From: Amphiura filiformis | Taxonomy: Eukaryota > Echinodermata > Ophiuroidea > Amphilepidida > Amphiuridae | Reading direction: 5' to 3' | Length of the DNA stretch: 64,000 bases | NCBI RefSeq assembly: GCF_039555335.1 | Contig: NC_092644.1 | Coordinates: 49,179,281-49,243,280 of the forward strand | Shown: positions 32,995 to 44,593 of the stretch, one piece after another | Numbering within the stretch: the first letter of the stretch is position 1 | Layout: every line of letters begins with the position of its first letter | Notes under the pieces: model-generated | The model's input: the letters and a program-made list of their open reading frames with translations, nothing else | Database searches by the model: none | What the model was told of the DNA's origin: nothing | Program-made: the position numbers and the translations under genes

Positions 32995-33634
32995 ACATTC
33001 ACTCACAGACCCCTTGGATCAAGAGGTGGCCATTTTGGCTTATTTTTTTGGACACCTAATAGCCAACACTTATTTTTTAAGGTGCGGTAATGATAAAAAC
33101 AATAATGTCAAAATGGTCCACAAAATGGTGTCAATTTTTCAAATACCAGGGGGACACACAACCCCTTAAGACACACCTGCATATGGATAAAGTCCCCATT
33201 TTGCAGTATACATAGGGTACATGTAGGGAATATGAGACGGTAGGGAATATGAGACACTTTTTTTCCAGCCCGCTGTGGTCAAGTGAGATCACTCAGTGAT
33301 TGAAATACCGCCATCTACAGTGTTCAGTTGCTACGTATACTATAGCTGTTGTCGTGAATTTGAGTCACACAATTCATTTTCGCTGAGAAAATCACCAATT
33401 TACTGACAAGGGTAGACATGGTAGAAAAATGCCACCTAAAAAGTGGTCTGATGTAAAAATAGGGTTTTCAGAGAATGTACTGGTGCGAAAATAGTAACAT
33501 GTCAGGAGCTAGATTAGATGCATTTTGTGAAGTCTTGGGGGTTGGTATTATCGTACACCAGTGTGTGTTTTGAATACACAGTGTATATTGTGCATAGACC
33601 GTTTTTTGCACTATGGTGACCAATAATTTGTGTA

Positions 33635-34682
33635 GGGCCGTGTGTCCTGAACTCGCCACCCTTAGTGTTACATGACAAATATTATGAATTTTTACACCAA
33701 CCGGGTTTCTAATTAGATTATCTCGACAATCATCACCCTAAACTAGCAATAGTATACATTTTGAAAAGCTGAAGGCATAAGCAATTCAAATATATACATT
33801 TCAACTCATTATACAGGGTGACCTGCAAGTTATACAGGGTGGAATAAAAAAGATTTTGATAAAAAATGGGTCACTCAATGCATTGCTTATTACCAACTTA
33901 CAGTAATAAACTGGAAGTAAACAACATTCATTTGGTTAGAGGATATGGAGAGCCAACTGACTTTGGAAGAAACTAAAATCACAGCTGTTTGGTAATCTCG
34001 AATATAGGGTGTCCCAAAGTATGTTAGATTTTTTACAATTCAACATATTTTAAACCTAAACATTTTCCCCCTAACCCATACAGAAAAAATATGTCCATAT
34101 TTAGATTTCTCGTCAAATTTCCCTTCAGAAAATCTATACTTTGACTATGATAGGATTAGTAATTAAAATTTTACAGTAACTTTTAGATTTTGAAGACATC
34201 TGCATTACTTACTACAGTGTTTAATATGACAACAGGTACGTTTGTATGAAAAAGTTTGCATTTTCTAGACTAAACCAATCATAAATGATTAAAAACAATT
34301 AGTAGAATTGTTTAGCTGTAAGGCCATGAGTCTTTTAGATGCTAAATAGAGTCCAAATGAAATTTACAGCCTTTACAGAAGCAGATTACGCACTAAAAAT
34401 ACCAATCCCATAGAGTTTGTGTGTACCACATCCCCACCACCACATCCCCACCACCGCCACCCTGCCCATTCTGAATTCTATGAAGCACAGTGTCAGTATT
34501 AAAAAAGTTCAAGTATTTCTTTTTACAGGGTTGAAAGTGCATTTTATTTAGCAATAAAATGAGACCACAAGCATGACAATAACTTCTTGCTTGACAGAGA
34601 TATCATCATTTGTTTTGAGTTGACTTTTGCAAAATGTAACGTCGCCACCTTTTTTTGGTGGCGAGCTCAAGACACACGACCG
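33635..34682. mobile_element. Nested TIR element, CGTGTGTC...GACACACG ends
   Basis: GGGCCGTGTGTCCTGAACTC and GAGCTCAAGACACACGACCG are imperfect inverted repeats, followed inward by GCCACC/GGTGGC. TA flanks both ends. Non-coding. Confidence 0.75.
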
Positions 34683-35247
34683 TAGGGAATATGAGACAGT
34701 CAAAATGGCTGACTGGTTTATTTACTTCCGGGTATTGATTTGTGGTATATTTGCTTAGCTGACTTGTTTTATGTTATATTAAAAGTTATTTTAGTTATAA
34801 TGAATGACATATTACTGGACAATGCAATACTTCTGGTATTAAAAGTAACCACTAAACACTTTGTGTAGGGAATATGAGACAGTCAAAATGGCTGACTTAT
34901 AAAAAGTAACCACTAAACACTTTGTGTAGGGGGATATGAGACAGTCAAAATGGCTGACTTATAAAAAACACGAAACACTTCCCAAACGTGTCAAATACAC
35001 ATAGAATCAAAGAAAATAGTTGACTTGCTAATATTTTTCCTTCAAAGTAGCTTTGCAATACAAAAAAGTTGTCCAGACAATAGTGTCTCATTTTCCCTAC
35101 ACTGTAGGGAATATGGGACGATTTATGATGACATCATTTGTTGCATATATCTGCCTGACCAAATGTTGGTTGACCTTAATTTTTTGACATATTAAAGTTG
35201 AAAGTATATGGAAAACAAATAACAAACTTTGTCTCGTGTGAATTACT

Positions 35248-35452
35248 TACTGTAAAAGTAGAATTTTTCGCGAGGTTTTTATTTTCGCGAATTTCGCGAG
35301 TGGACATAAAATCGCGAAAATAAAAACTTTTGCATTACATGTAGGTTTCTATTGTATCAATATCAAAACCGCGAAATTTAATTCTCGCGCATTTAACAAA
35401 ATCTTCAAAATTGCGAAAATATCTTCTCGCGAAAATATTGACTTTTACAGTA
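35248..35452. mobile_element. CGCGAAAA palindromic MITE
   Basis: TACTGTAAAAGTAGAATTTT and the inverted AATATTGACTTTTACAGTA bound a 205-bp element rich in TTTTCGCGAA words. A relative is at 50,478-50,690. Confidence 0.85.
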
Positions 35453-35590
35453 ATTTTTTGGAAAAGTAGCAAAATGTGCTTAACATTCTCATATTCCCTA
35501 CATGTACCCTAGTAAAAAGAAAACCATCCCAAATTTCTTAATTTATAATTCCTGGATTTTTTGTTTATATTAGATATCACATTACTTGCA

Positions 35591-36790
35591 ATGGAGACGA
35601 CTTCCAAGTTACAAACTTTTTCCTGTCATTACTGCAAACGATGGTGGCACTGTTTTGATCAGTACAGAAAACACAAAAGAAGACACCTGCAGACAATTAG
35701 GCGTATGCATCGGGGGATATTTCCTGGGCAGATACAAGAAACTGCTGGTGATGAACCAATTCAGTGCATAGAATGTGGCAAGTGTTTTAGATCGAAGACA
35801 GAATTGACACGGCACACAAGACTCCATACTGTTGATAAACCATTTCAATGCACGGAGTGTGACAAGTGTTTTGCAAAGAAATCAAATTTGACAAAACACA
35901 CAATTGTTCACACTGGTGATAAACCATTTCCATGCACAGAGTGCAACAAGTGTTATGAAAGAAAAGCAGCTTTGACAAAACACAAACGCATTCACACTGG
36001 AGATAATAAGCCATTCCAGTGCATGGAATGTGGCAAGTGTTTTAGATTGAAGACAGAATTGACACGACACACAAGATTCCATACTGTTGATAAACCATTT
36101 CAATGCACCGAGTGTGACAAGTGTTTTGCAAGGAAGTCAAATTTGACACGACACACAATTGTTCACACTGGTGATAAACCATTTCCATGCACAGAGTGTG
36201 GTAAGTGTTTTGCAAGGAAAGATGATTTGACAAAACACAAACGCATTCACACTGGAGATAATAAGCCATTCAAGTGCACAGAGTGTGACAAGTCTTTTGC
36301 AAGGAAATCGGATTTGACACAACACAAACGCATTCACACTGGTGAAAAACCATTTCAGTGCACTGAGTGTCACAAGTGTTTTGCAAGGAAATCGGATTTG
36401 ACAGAACACAAACGCATTCATACTGGAGATAAGCCATTCCAGTGCACAGAGTGTGGCAATTCTTTTGCAAGGAAATCACATTTGACACAACACACACGCA
36501 TTCACACTGGTGATAAACTATTCCAGTGCATGGAATGTGGCAAGTGTTTTAGCCAGAAGGCATGTTTGACACGACACACACTTGTTCACACTGGTCATAA
36601 ACCTTTTCAATGCACTGAGTGTGACAGGTGTTTTGCAAGGAAATCTCATTTGACACAGCACATGTCAAGCATTCACGCTGGTGAAAAACCATTCCAGTGC
36701 ACACAGTGTGGCAAGTGTTTTACAAGGATGTCACATTTGACAGGCCACATGTCACGCATTCACACTGGTGATAAACCATTTTCAGGGTAA
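35591..36790 (+). CDS. C2H2 zinc-finger protein, 12 fingers
   Basis: The 399-residue product starts at the conserved ATGGAGACGAC after TTTGTTTATATTAG, an acceptor-like tract slightly altered from the 4,310 group. The divergent N-terminal finger (CHYC...RWWHCF...HKRRH) is followed directly by canonical fingers; the degenerate finger of other paralogues is absent here. Twelve fingers follow, the last two with H-x4-H endings (HMSSIH, HMSRIH), then GDKPFSG and stop. Two linkers carry an extra Asn (GDNKPF). Many helices share -1/2/3/6 residues such as R-S-D-x or R-S-H-Q. The N-terminus and the C-terminal fingers are almost identical to the gene at 40,858, pointing to recent duplication or conversion. 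Nuclear nucleic-acid binding is expected; the target is unknown. Confidence 0.87.
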   Translation: METTSKLQTFSCHYCKRWWHCFDQYRKHKRRHLQTIRRMHRGIFPGQIQETAGDEPIQCIECGKCFRSKTELTRHTRLHTVDKPFQCTECDKCFAKKSNLTKHTIVHTGDKPFPCTECNKCYERKAALTKHKRIHTGDNKPFQCMECGKCFRLKTELTRHTRFHTVDKPFQCTECDKCFARKSNLTRHTIVHTGDKPFPCTECGKCFARKDDLTKHKRIHTGDNKPFKCTECDKSFARKSDLTQHKRIHTGEKPFQCTECHKCFARKSDLTEHKRIHTGDKPFQCTECGNSFARKSHLTQHTRIHTGDKLFQCMECGKCFSQKACLTRHTLVHTGHKPFQCTECDRCFARKSHLTQHMSSIHAGEKPFQCTQCGKCFTRMSHLTGHMSRIHTGDKPFSG

Positions 36791-36922
36791 ATACTCTTCA
36801 ATTCCACAAAACTTGTCCATGTTTTCCATTTTTCCAAATTTTGTAACTTTACAAATGTATTCAACAACATATTCAAATTGCAAAATGTGTGTCTAAAAAA
36901 TGTTTTTAAAAATAATTGTAGT
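36791..36922. repeat. Start of duplicated 3' flank
   Basis: TCCATGTTTTCCATTTTTCC and TATTCAACAACATATTCAAA match the DNA after the other genes up to the foldback element at 36,923. Confidence 0.7.
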
Positions 36923-37679
36923 ATATGAAGAGCTTTGTTGCAAAACCCCTTACATCCACTTTTGACTTTTTGAGAAAAACAGCTTTTTTTAATTGTGCAA
37001 GTATTACTGGTTCGATTTGATTCATTTTGGGTTTGGATAAAGTGTTGATGAATAGAAACTAAAAGAATAGGTTTGGTACAATTTTGAAGCCTTCCTATTT
37101 ATTTTATTATATCTTTTATATCGTGCCTTTTGTGGATGTAAGGGCTTTTGCAACAAAACAAATTTACCCCTTTTCTAGAAACCACCTTTGCAATCATATT
37201 TGAGCCCATTTGTTTGCACTACTTTATGTAACTTGACTAATGCTTTCAAAATCAAAAAGAAAAATCGAAATATCTCATTTACTTTTTTAATTATGAATTT
37301 TAATTAAATTAGGAAAATGGCATTTTTGAGTATTTCGAAGCTACACCTTTTGTTAATTAGAATTATTTTTTCAAAATAGTGACCCAAAAACAGTTCCCTT
37401 TGGTTTTAATAGGTAAAGAACATTCCATGCTACAATACTAGTATACATAAAAAAATTAAAACAAAACAATTCTATATTCATTTTATGTTCAGATTTCCGG
37501 AAGTTCCCTAAGATTTCCCAAACGGGAAATATACCATATCTCCGGAAGGGAAAGTGGTATGAAGGTCAAACAATCAACCACCAAAATGTGTATTTTTACC
37601 CACACTATAATGTCATGTCAATAACTCAATTTCAGCCAAAAGTGGATGTAAGGGGTTTTGAAACAAAGCTCTTCATATA
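36923..37679. mobile_element. Foldback element in the 3' flank
   Basis: The ends ATATGAAGAGCTTTGTTGCA and GAAACAAAGCTCTTCATATA pair, and AAAACCCCTTACATCCACTT pairs with AAGTGGATGTAAGGGGTTTT inside. The sister flanks at 26,540 and 42,110 lack it, but they have about 20 bases (around GAAGTAAAGGAAGTGAA) missing here, so the insertion was not clean. Non-coding. Confidence 0.85.
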
Positions 37680-39455
37680 CTAGTTTGCATACTTCACTTT
37701 AATAGGCTAATAATAGATTAATAATACCAAAACAGGTTGACACTGCAAGTTTGAAACAGCTCGGTAAATGACTTAATCGGCAAATAGTGTGCCAAAAAGT
37801 GCCTTTGAAAATAAATGTAGCATATATTCATTTTTACCCTAGATGGCTTTACTGTTGATGCGAGAGGTCATATAGCATTGCCAAATTTAATAACACAGCT
37901 GAGCATAAAAATCCCTTCTTATTGACAATATGTTCCAGTCAGATGCCAGACACTATTCTCCGTAGAAGTAGTGATGTGACAGGAGTAATTACCATAGCGA
38001 TAGGTGAAAACGATCTTTGAATGTATTGCCCTGCACTATAAGTAGGCTGCTCTTGTCGCCCGTCATGTCTGTACTGTGCAATCATAGATTGCATACAATA
38101 CCGCTCTTTTCAAAGACACTATTTGTACAGCTCGATCATGTGCAAGTGAAACATACATGGACCCTGCATAATGTGAAATTTCCATCATAGCATTTAATAC
38201 GATCCAAGTCTTTGTTCCTATTTTTTGATAATGCAGAGTTGCAGCGTATGTCAAGTGCAGGGCAATACACCTATTTTTCACCTATCACTATGGTAATTAA
38301 TCATTAATATGGTTTGGCACATCAAACTAGACTCAAACTATACTTTATCTGAATATATATGATGAGAGCAATACATTGGTTTGGGTTTTTTTTTAAAGAT
38401 TTAACTTTGAAATTGCTGCATAAGCTACCCTTTGCAAACCTTGTTTGAAATTTGAGATAGTGAACCTTATTTGATATTTGAGCAAACTTTATTTGAAATT
38501 AGTGATCCTTAGAAGTAAAGAACCTTATTTGTAATTAGTAATGTTGAACCTTAGGAATAGGACCTATTATAATACATGTAGCCTAAGTGATAATGAACTT
38601 TAGCATGTTTAGAGATGGCGAACTTTAGGTATAGTGGTCCTTGGAGATAGTGGGATGTTATTGCAACTACATGTATACAAAATATGGCTTAACAATGAGC
38701 TACAATGAAAATAAATAATTGTTTTACTTATGACAGCCATGGTGTTTTTGGTGGTTTTAACCATCAGGAGCTTATTATGGTATACAAAGACCTGTTTTAG
38801 AGTATTTTGACATAGCATGGCACTCATCTTTAACTGCTGGCCAATCTAAATCACTTGAACAGCTGCAGAGAAGAGCTTGCAGGATAGTCCTGGGCAGGAA
38901 TTTCACATCTTATTCTGAAGCACTGAGTGATTGTGATCTGGACTCTCTCTGTTCCCAAATAATTCCAGAACAAATGATTTACTTTTCCCTGTCAGGGGCA
39001 GAGTCCATGGTCGCACCCTCACGCAATGCTGACAAATTGTCCCAGCTTTTTGCCAGAACTTTGCGCTTCCAGGGTAGCCCCATCCCATTTTTTATTACTT
39101 CATTGAATAATTAGCGGTTTTTCATAATTATTACCTGCCCAGGACTGTCCTGCTAACTTAATTCATTCAGCCCCAATCATTGTTTTTATATGCCATTGTG
39201 TTGACTTTTATGAAATTTTGTAATATAAATATTGTAATTTTGATTGTTGTATATAATATCATATATTTTTGATGTGTTTTAAAATTGTAAGTTTCCACGT
39301 AATTCAGCCTTACGGCTGTGATATGAAATAAAATAAACATTACTACTACTACTAAGTCATTAAAAATCATGAACCATTTATTCCAATGATGCATATTGAA
39401 ATTATTTCTCTAATATGTTAACAACACATTCCCCAAATTAATATAAATACATGTA
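37680..39455. repeat. Segmental duplicate of 26,569-28,291
   Basis: Near-identity is visible over about 1.7 kb, from CTAGTTTGCATACTTCACTT through the LINE tail to ACACATTCCC. This copy lacks one unit of the local repeat near 27,240. The shared LINE remnant shows that the LINE inserted before the duplication. Confidence 0.9.
38755..39350 (+). mobile_element. Second copy of the LINE 3' end
   Basis: It carries the same decayed RT tail and ACTACTACTACTAAG end as at 27,605. Here NADKLSQLFARTLRFQG and the terminal ITSLNN plus stop are in one frame, slightly better preserved. Confidence 0.75.
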
Positions 39456-39654
39456 GTAAGATTTCCAAAATGAATTGAATCTGAAAAAAATGAGCGATTG
39501 CATGAATGTGATACAAAAACATGCATTGTGCAGCAAAGTGTTTCCCTTTGGCCCAGAATAAAACTACATGTTACTAAACTAGGAGCACTATGAATTTTTT
39601 TCCTGTGATATTTATTTTCAGAAGTGTTTTTAAAGTGGTTGCCTGCATCAAATT

Positions 39655-40060
39655 TGAGGACAGATTAGCACAGTATTTTTTGTGGGTCCTGATAGCACAC
39701 CAGACACAGCTAATTGTATTCTGAATATGAGGAATGTCCTGCTAAAATATCAAATATGAAATTTGCGATATAATACTAATATGACAAATTATTAAAAATT
39801 GATTTTTTTATATTTTTGACATTTAACAGTCCTCAAAGTAAACCTAATGATAATGCATAAAGTGTATATAACTGGGAGGAAAAGCTGTCCATCATATGTT
39901 GACCTCTCATGAAGATAATTTCCCCCCAAAGATCTACCTAAAATCATGTATTTCAAAAAATCTAAATTAATCGATATCATCGGGACATACTACATGTAGT
40001 ACCTTGTATTCAAAATGCAATTGGTGTGCCTTATTATGCTCCCAGGTCCCACAAAACATG
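39655..40060. mobile_element. Decayed TTAA foldback element
   Basis: It matches the element at 858-1526 in order (CAGTATTTTTTGTGGG, TTGTATTCTGAATATGAGGA, AACAGTCCTCAAAGTAAAC, CATCATATGTTGACC) but has lost most of its centre. Its right end (ATGCTCCCAGGTCCCACAAA) is part of the block shared with 31,570. Confidence 0.65.
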
Positions 40061-40093
40061 TGAAAACATTGATATCAGAGCCCTTAATACACA

Positions 40094-40163
40094 AGAGTGT
40101 GGCAAGTGGAGCATCAGGTTTGGCAATACACATACACATACTGGTGATAAACCATTTCATTAC
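40094..40163 (+). pseudogene. Single relic finger fragment (second copy)
   Basis: AGAGTGTGGCAAGTG, TTTGGCAATACACATAC and GGTGATAAACCATTTCATTA show the same remnant as at 31,629, with a small extra ACACAT. Confidence 0.7.
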
Positions 40164-40184
40164 AAGAATGTCTCAAAAAATTCA

Positions 40185-40550
40185 AACAATGAATCAAAAA
40201 CATAGAAAGATCTCAAAAACATAGAAAGATCTCAAATAACTCAAAACTTTGACACCCTTGTTTGTTTTTGAGACCTTTGTTTTTTGAGACCCTTATTTGT
40301 TTTTTGAGACATTTGTTCATGAGACCCTTGTTTTTGAGACCTTTATTTGTTTTTGAGACCTTTATTTGTTTTTGAGACCTTTATTTGTTTTTTTGAGACA
40401 TTTGCTTGTTGTTTTGAGATCTTTCTGTGTTTAGAGACTTGTTTGTTTTTGAGACCTATGTATGTTTTTTGATACCTTTGTTTCCTTTTTTGAGACCTTT
40501 GTTTGTTTTTTGAGACCTTTGATTGTTTTTTGAGATATTGTTCAATTTTT
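40185..40550. repeat. GAGACCTTTGTTTGTTTTT minisatellite (second block)
   Basis: Same word and flanks as at 31,690, with slightly fewer copies. It belongs to the duplicated 5' flank of the next zinc-finger gene. Confidence 0.9.
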
Positions 40551-40857
40551 TTAATGTTTTGACAGTGATAGCCCCCATGACATAAATTGAGGTGGCCATT
40601 TTGGCTTATTTTTTTGGACACCTAATAGCCAACACTTATTTTTTAAGGTACGGTAATGATAACAACAATAATGTCAAAATGGTCCACAAAATGGTGTCAA
40701 TTTTTTAAATACCAGGGGGACACACAACCCCTTAAGACACACCTGCATATGGATAAAGTCCCCATTTTGCAGTACATAGTAAAAAGAAAACCATCCCAAA
40801 TTTCTTAATTTATAATTCCTGGATTTTTTGTTTATATTAGATATCACATTACTTGCA

Positions 40858-41976
40858 ATGGAGACGACTTCCAAGTTACTAACTTTTTCCTGTCATTACT
40901 GCAAACGATGGTGGCACTGTTTTGATCAGTACAGAAAACACAAAAGAAGACACCTGCAGACAATTAGGCGTATGCATCGGGGGATATTTCCTGGGCAGAT
41001 ACAAGAAACCGCTGGTGATGAACCAATTCAGTGCATAGAATGTGGCAAGTGTTTTAGATCGAAGACAGAATTGACACGACACACAAGATTCCATACTGTT
41101 GATAAACCATTTCAGTGCACTGAGTGTGACAAGTGTTTTGCATGGAAATCAGATTTGACACGACACACACTTGTTCACACTGGTGATAAACCATTTCCAT
41201 GCACAGAGTGTGGTAAGTGTTTTGCAAGGAAATCAAATTTGACACAACACAAACTCATTCACACTGGTGATAGACCATTCCGGTGCATGGAATGTGACAA
41301 GTGTTTTAGATTGAAGACAGAATTGATACGACACACAAGCATTCACACCGGTGATAAACCATTTCCATGCACATGCACAGAGTGTGGCAAGTGCTTTGCA
41401 AGACAAGGAGATTTGACAAAACACAAATGCATTCACACTGGAGATAATAAGCCATTCCAGTGCACAGAGTGTGACAAGTGTTTTGCAAAGAAATCAATTT
41501 TGACACAACACAAACGCATTCACACTGGTGAAAAACCATTTCAGTGCACTGAGTGTCACAAGTGTTTTGCAAGGTCATCGGATTTGACACAACACAAACG
41601 CATTCACACTGGATATAAACCATTCCAGTGCACAGAGTGTGGCAAGTCTTTTGCAAGGAAATCACATTTGACACAACACACACGCATTCACACTGGTGAT
41701 AAACTATTCCAGTGCATGGAATGCGGCAAGTGTTTTAGCCAGAAGGCATGTTTGACACGACACACACTTGTTCACACTGGTCATAAACCTTTTCAATGCA
41801 CTGAGTGTGACAGGTGTTTTGCAAGGAAATCTCATTTGACACAACACATGTCAAGCATTCACAATGGTGAAAAACCATTCCAGTGCACAGAGTGTGGCAA
41901 GTGTTTTACAAGGAAATCGCATTTGACAGGCCACACGTCACGCATTCACACTGGTGATAAACCATTTTCAGGGTAA
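40858..41976 (+). CDS. C2H2 zinc-finger protein, 11 fingers
   Basis: The 372-residue product has the same start and acceptor-like tract as the gene at 35,591. The N-terminal divergent finger is identical in all visible key residues. Eleven fingers follow. The fifth has a 6-base duplication that gives CTCTEC instead of CTEC, adding a third cysteine before the knuckle; the normal CxxC is still present. The last two fingers end HMSSIH and HTSRIH, followed by GDKPFSG. Relative to the 35,591 gene it has one finger fewer and a different middle, with flanking fingers nearly identical, as expected from unequal exchange between arrays. The 5' flank shares the relic finger and minisatellite but lacks two transposons. 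A nuclear nucleic-acid-binding role is inferred from the family. Confidence 0.87.
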   Translation: METTSKLLTFSCHYCKRWWHCFDQYRKHKRRHLQTIRRMHRGIFPGQIQETAGDEPIQCIECGKCFRSKTELTRHTRFHTVDKPFQCTECDKCFAWKSDLTRHTLVHTGDKPFPCTECGKCFARKSNLTQHKLIHTGDRPFRCMECDKCFRLKTELIRHTSIHTGDKPFPCTCTECGKCFARQGDLTKHKCIHTGDNKPFQCTECDKCFAKKSILTQHKRIHTGEKPFQCTECHKCFARSSDLTQHKRIHTGYKPFQCTECGKSFARKSHLTQHTRIHTGDKLFQCMECGKCFSQKACLTRHTLVHTGHKPFQCTECDRCFARKSHLTQHMSSIHNGEKPFQCTECGKCFTRKSHLTGHTSRIHTGDKPFSG

Positions 41977-42858
41977 ATACTCTTCAATTCCACCCAACTC
42001 ATCCATGTTTTCCATTTGTCCAAATTGTGTAAGTTTAGAAATGTATTCAACAACATATTCAAATTGCAAAATGTGCGCCTAAAAAGTGCTTTTAAAAATA
42101 ATTGTAGTATAGAAGTAAAGAAAGTGAATACTAGTTTGCATACTTCACTTTAATAGGAGTATAGACTAATAATACCAAAACAGGTTTGACACTGCAAGTT
42201 TGAAACAGCTCGGTAAATGACTTAATCGGCATATTGTGTGCCAAAAAGTGCCTTTGAAAATAAATGTAGCATATATTAATTTTTACCCTAGATGGGTTTA
42301 CTGTTGATGTGAGATGTCATATAGCATTGCCAAATTTTGTAACACAGCTGAGCATAAAAATCCCTTCTTATTGACAATACGTTCCAATCAGAAACCAGAC
42401 ACAATTCTCTGTAGAAGTAGTGATGTGACAGGAGTAATTACCATAGCGATAGGTGAAAACAATCTTTGAATGTATTGCCCTGCACTATAAGTAGGCTGCA
42501 CTTGTCGCCTGTCATGTCTGTACTGTGCAATCATAGATTGAATACAATACCGCTCTTTTCAAAGACACTATTTGTACAGCTCGATCATGTGCAAGTTGAA
42601 CATACATGGACCCTGCATAATGTGAATTTTCCATAGAATTACGATTCAAGTCTTTATGCCCATTTTTTTAAAATGCAGAGTTGTAGCACATGTCTAGTGC
42701 AGGGTAATACAATCAAAAATAGTTTTCACCTATTGCTATGGTAATTAATACTGTTACATCACTACATCTGCAGTGAATTCCTCAATCAATATATTTAATA
42801 TAACAAAAGAGAATCCAGGACACAACACCTGTTTCACCACTCAAGGAAATAATAAATA
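41977..42858. repeat. Duplicated 3' flank of the zinc-finger unit
   Basis: It matches 26,416-27,060 and 5,963-6,690 in order, up to CACTCAAGGAAATAATAAATA where a TIR element is inserted. No gene is seen. Confidence 0.8.
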
Positions 42859-43282
42859 TGTGACGTGTCATGTCAAAAGGAGACACTTTTGGGCAGGATC
42901 GTAAATGGAGAAATGGCCAAAAATCTGCCGGTGGGTGATTTTTTCACAATTTGGGTTTGTTGTGAATTTGTGATGTTATTAGTGTTAAAAATATTGTCTA
43001 ATAGTTTCAGACCGGAATATAACTGGCATCCTGTATTTTTTGAGACATTTTTCAAGTTAATTCCTACTCTCAACATTGTCAATAATATTTTTAAAGGCCG
43101 ATATCTCAATTTCCAATTTTATAAAACCATAACTTCCGAACTCAATATCTTCTCTTAGGAATATCCGATTTCATTGGAGAAAACGGCATTGTGGAGCAAA
43201 ATATCTCTATATTTAAGATATGTAAAAACCTCAAAATTCATAACCTGCCCAAAAGTGTCTCCTTTTGACATGACACGTCACA
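42859..43282. mobile_element. 424-bp TIR element, TGTGACGTGTCATG ends
   Basis: The ends TGTGACGTGTCATGTCAAAA and TTTTGACATGACACGTCACA pair perfectly and extend through GGAGACACTTTTGGGCAG. TA flanks both sides. The 3' flank of the first intact gene (near 6,686) keeps the empty site, and the sequence resumes with CTTTGACAGCT in both. Non-coding. Confidence 0.95.
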
Positions 43283-43284
43283 TA

Positions 43285-44337
43285 TCATCCCACAATATCC
43301 ATGCATCTACTTTGACAGCTCTTTACATGCATAGACATAGGCTACAATAGTCTAGCTGGGGGGGGGGAGGACTTGTATTTCAAGGTGGACACCATGCTCG
43401 TTTAAAAAAAAAAAAGAGTAAGGAGGGTTGTTTTTTAGCATTGGGCAAGTACAGCGCTGTACCTGTTTAAGGTGAAAAAAAAAAAAAAAATCAGGGAAAA
43501 GGGTATACACAAATTCCAAGCAAAATACTTGCTTAGGGTACCAAAGTTTAATGGCAAAATAAAACAGGGTGAAATAGGCTATGTTTGGCTTCTATCAGAA
43601 CAAATCGTAGGGTAAAACATTAAGAAACATCAAACTACTTATATTAAACAAGAACCTGAACATGGAATTTTTTACTTTCTTTGTGTTAATAAAAACCATA
43701 CCATTGTATTTCTCTCATCATATGGATTCATAAAAAGTATCTATGATGTACAGTTCTTAGTTGGTTTGTTACCTTGGTAACCATGATAACCAAAAATAAG
43801 ATCAAAATTTTGTGACATTACTTATGTAACAAAACATCCAAAACAATGAAGCTCAGTTTGATTCATTTTTGCCAAAGGAACTGAGACACATCAAACTAGA
43901 CTCAAACTCAAACTTTTTCTGAATATTGAGAGCAATACATTGGTATGGTTTAAAAAAAAATTTTAAACAGATTTTTTCAAATTGTGATCAGCAGAAATCG
44001 CCACAAAATCTGTCAAAACACAGGAAATCTGTGCTTAATTCTTCAAAATGGTGATAAATGAGCAGAAATGCTGCTAAATATGTGCAATTTACCATGTTTA
44101 TTTTTATTTGTCCAATTTACCTGCTTTTTAAAGTTGCTTTGTATAATTTGCATTTCAGCGCCTGCCTAATTTGTTTTACCCATCCTTGTCTCTATGTGTA
44201 TACTGATAATAATTTATAGCCCAAAACTGCACCTATATGGAGGGATTTCCCTCTCTCTCCTTTCTCCCCCTCCTTCTTCCCTCCCCATCTCCTTTCTCTC
44301 TTTCCCCCTGTACTGGGATGGGCGGGGGCCCAGAAAT
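43285..44337. other. Spacer; right part is a copy of 22,920-24,500 sequences
   Basis: Poly-A and poly-G runs occur at 43,365-43,490. From 43,980, GATCAGCAGAAATCGCCACA and GGTGATAAATGAGCAGAAAT repeat words from 22,710-23,005. The CT-rich tract at 44,245-44,320 matches 24,395-24,465. Confidence 0.6.
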
Positions 44338-44589
44338 GTGACCATCCAGCACAACTGAGCCCGGATGTCGCCAGTGCCACTATTGAGATATGCTCCATTG
44401 AACTTAACAATAAACAATAGGAATCAAAGGATTTATTGACTGTTTTATTGATTTTTCACTAAAATGTCAGTCAGGTACTATAGACATGATATACATCATT
44501 TTAAAGCTAATTTCAAGCAGAATATTTTGGTTGAATATCTCAAAAATGATGATTGGCGACTTCAGGGCTCAGTTGTGCTGGATGGTCAC
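44338..44589. mobile_element. MITE with GTGACCATCC inverted repeats, uninterrupted copy
   Basis: The 252-bp element has GTGACCATCCAGCACAACTG and the inverted CAGTTGTGCTGGATGGTCAC at its ends, with AAAT duplicated at 44,334-44,337 and 44,590-44,593. The related locus near 24,490 (CCAGAAATGGGAATATTGCC) is empty. Confidence 0.92.
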
Positions 44590-44593
44590 AAAT

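Larger units (their letters stand above)
33215..35509. mobile_element. 2.3-kb TA-target element with nested insertions
   Basis: The ends GGGTACATGTAGGGAATATG and CATATTCCCTACATGTACCC are a perfect 20-bp inverted repeat. TA flanks it (33,213-33,214; 35,510-35,511). The otherwise matching flank near 40,776 reads CAGTACATAGTAAAAAG and is empty. GGGAATATGAGACAGTCAAA recurs at about 34,685 and 34,868, with a variant at 34,927. Two further elements are nested: 33,635-34,682 and 35,248-35,452. No transposase is visible. Confidence 0.92.

Noticed and set aside
32820..33090. Gly/Leu-rich frames (GLGLGRGGLGLGR)
   Set aside because: Produced by the GGTCTCGG repeats of the hAT element.
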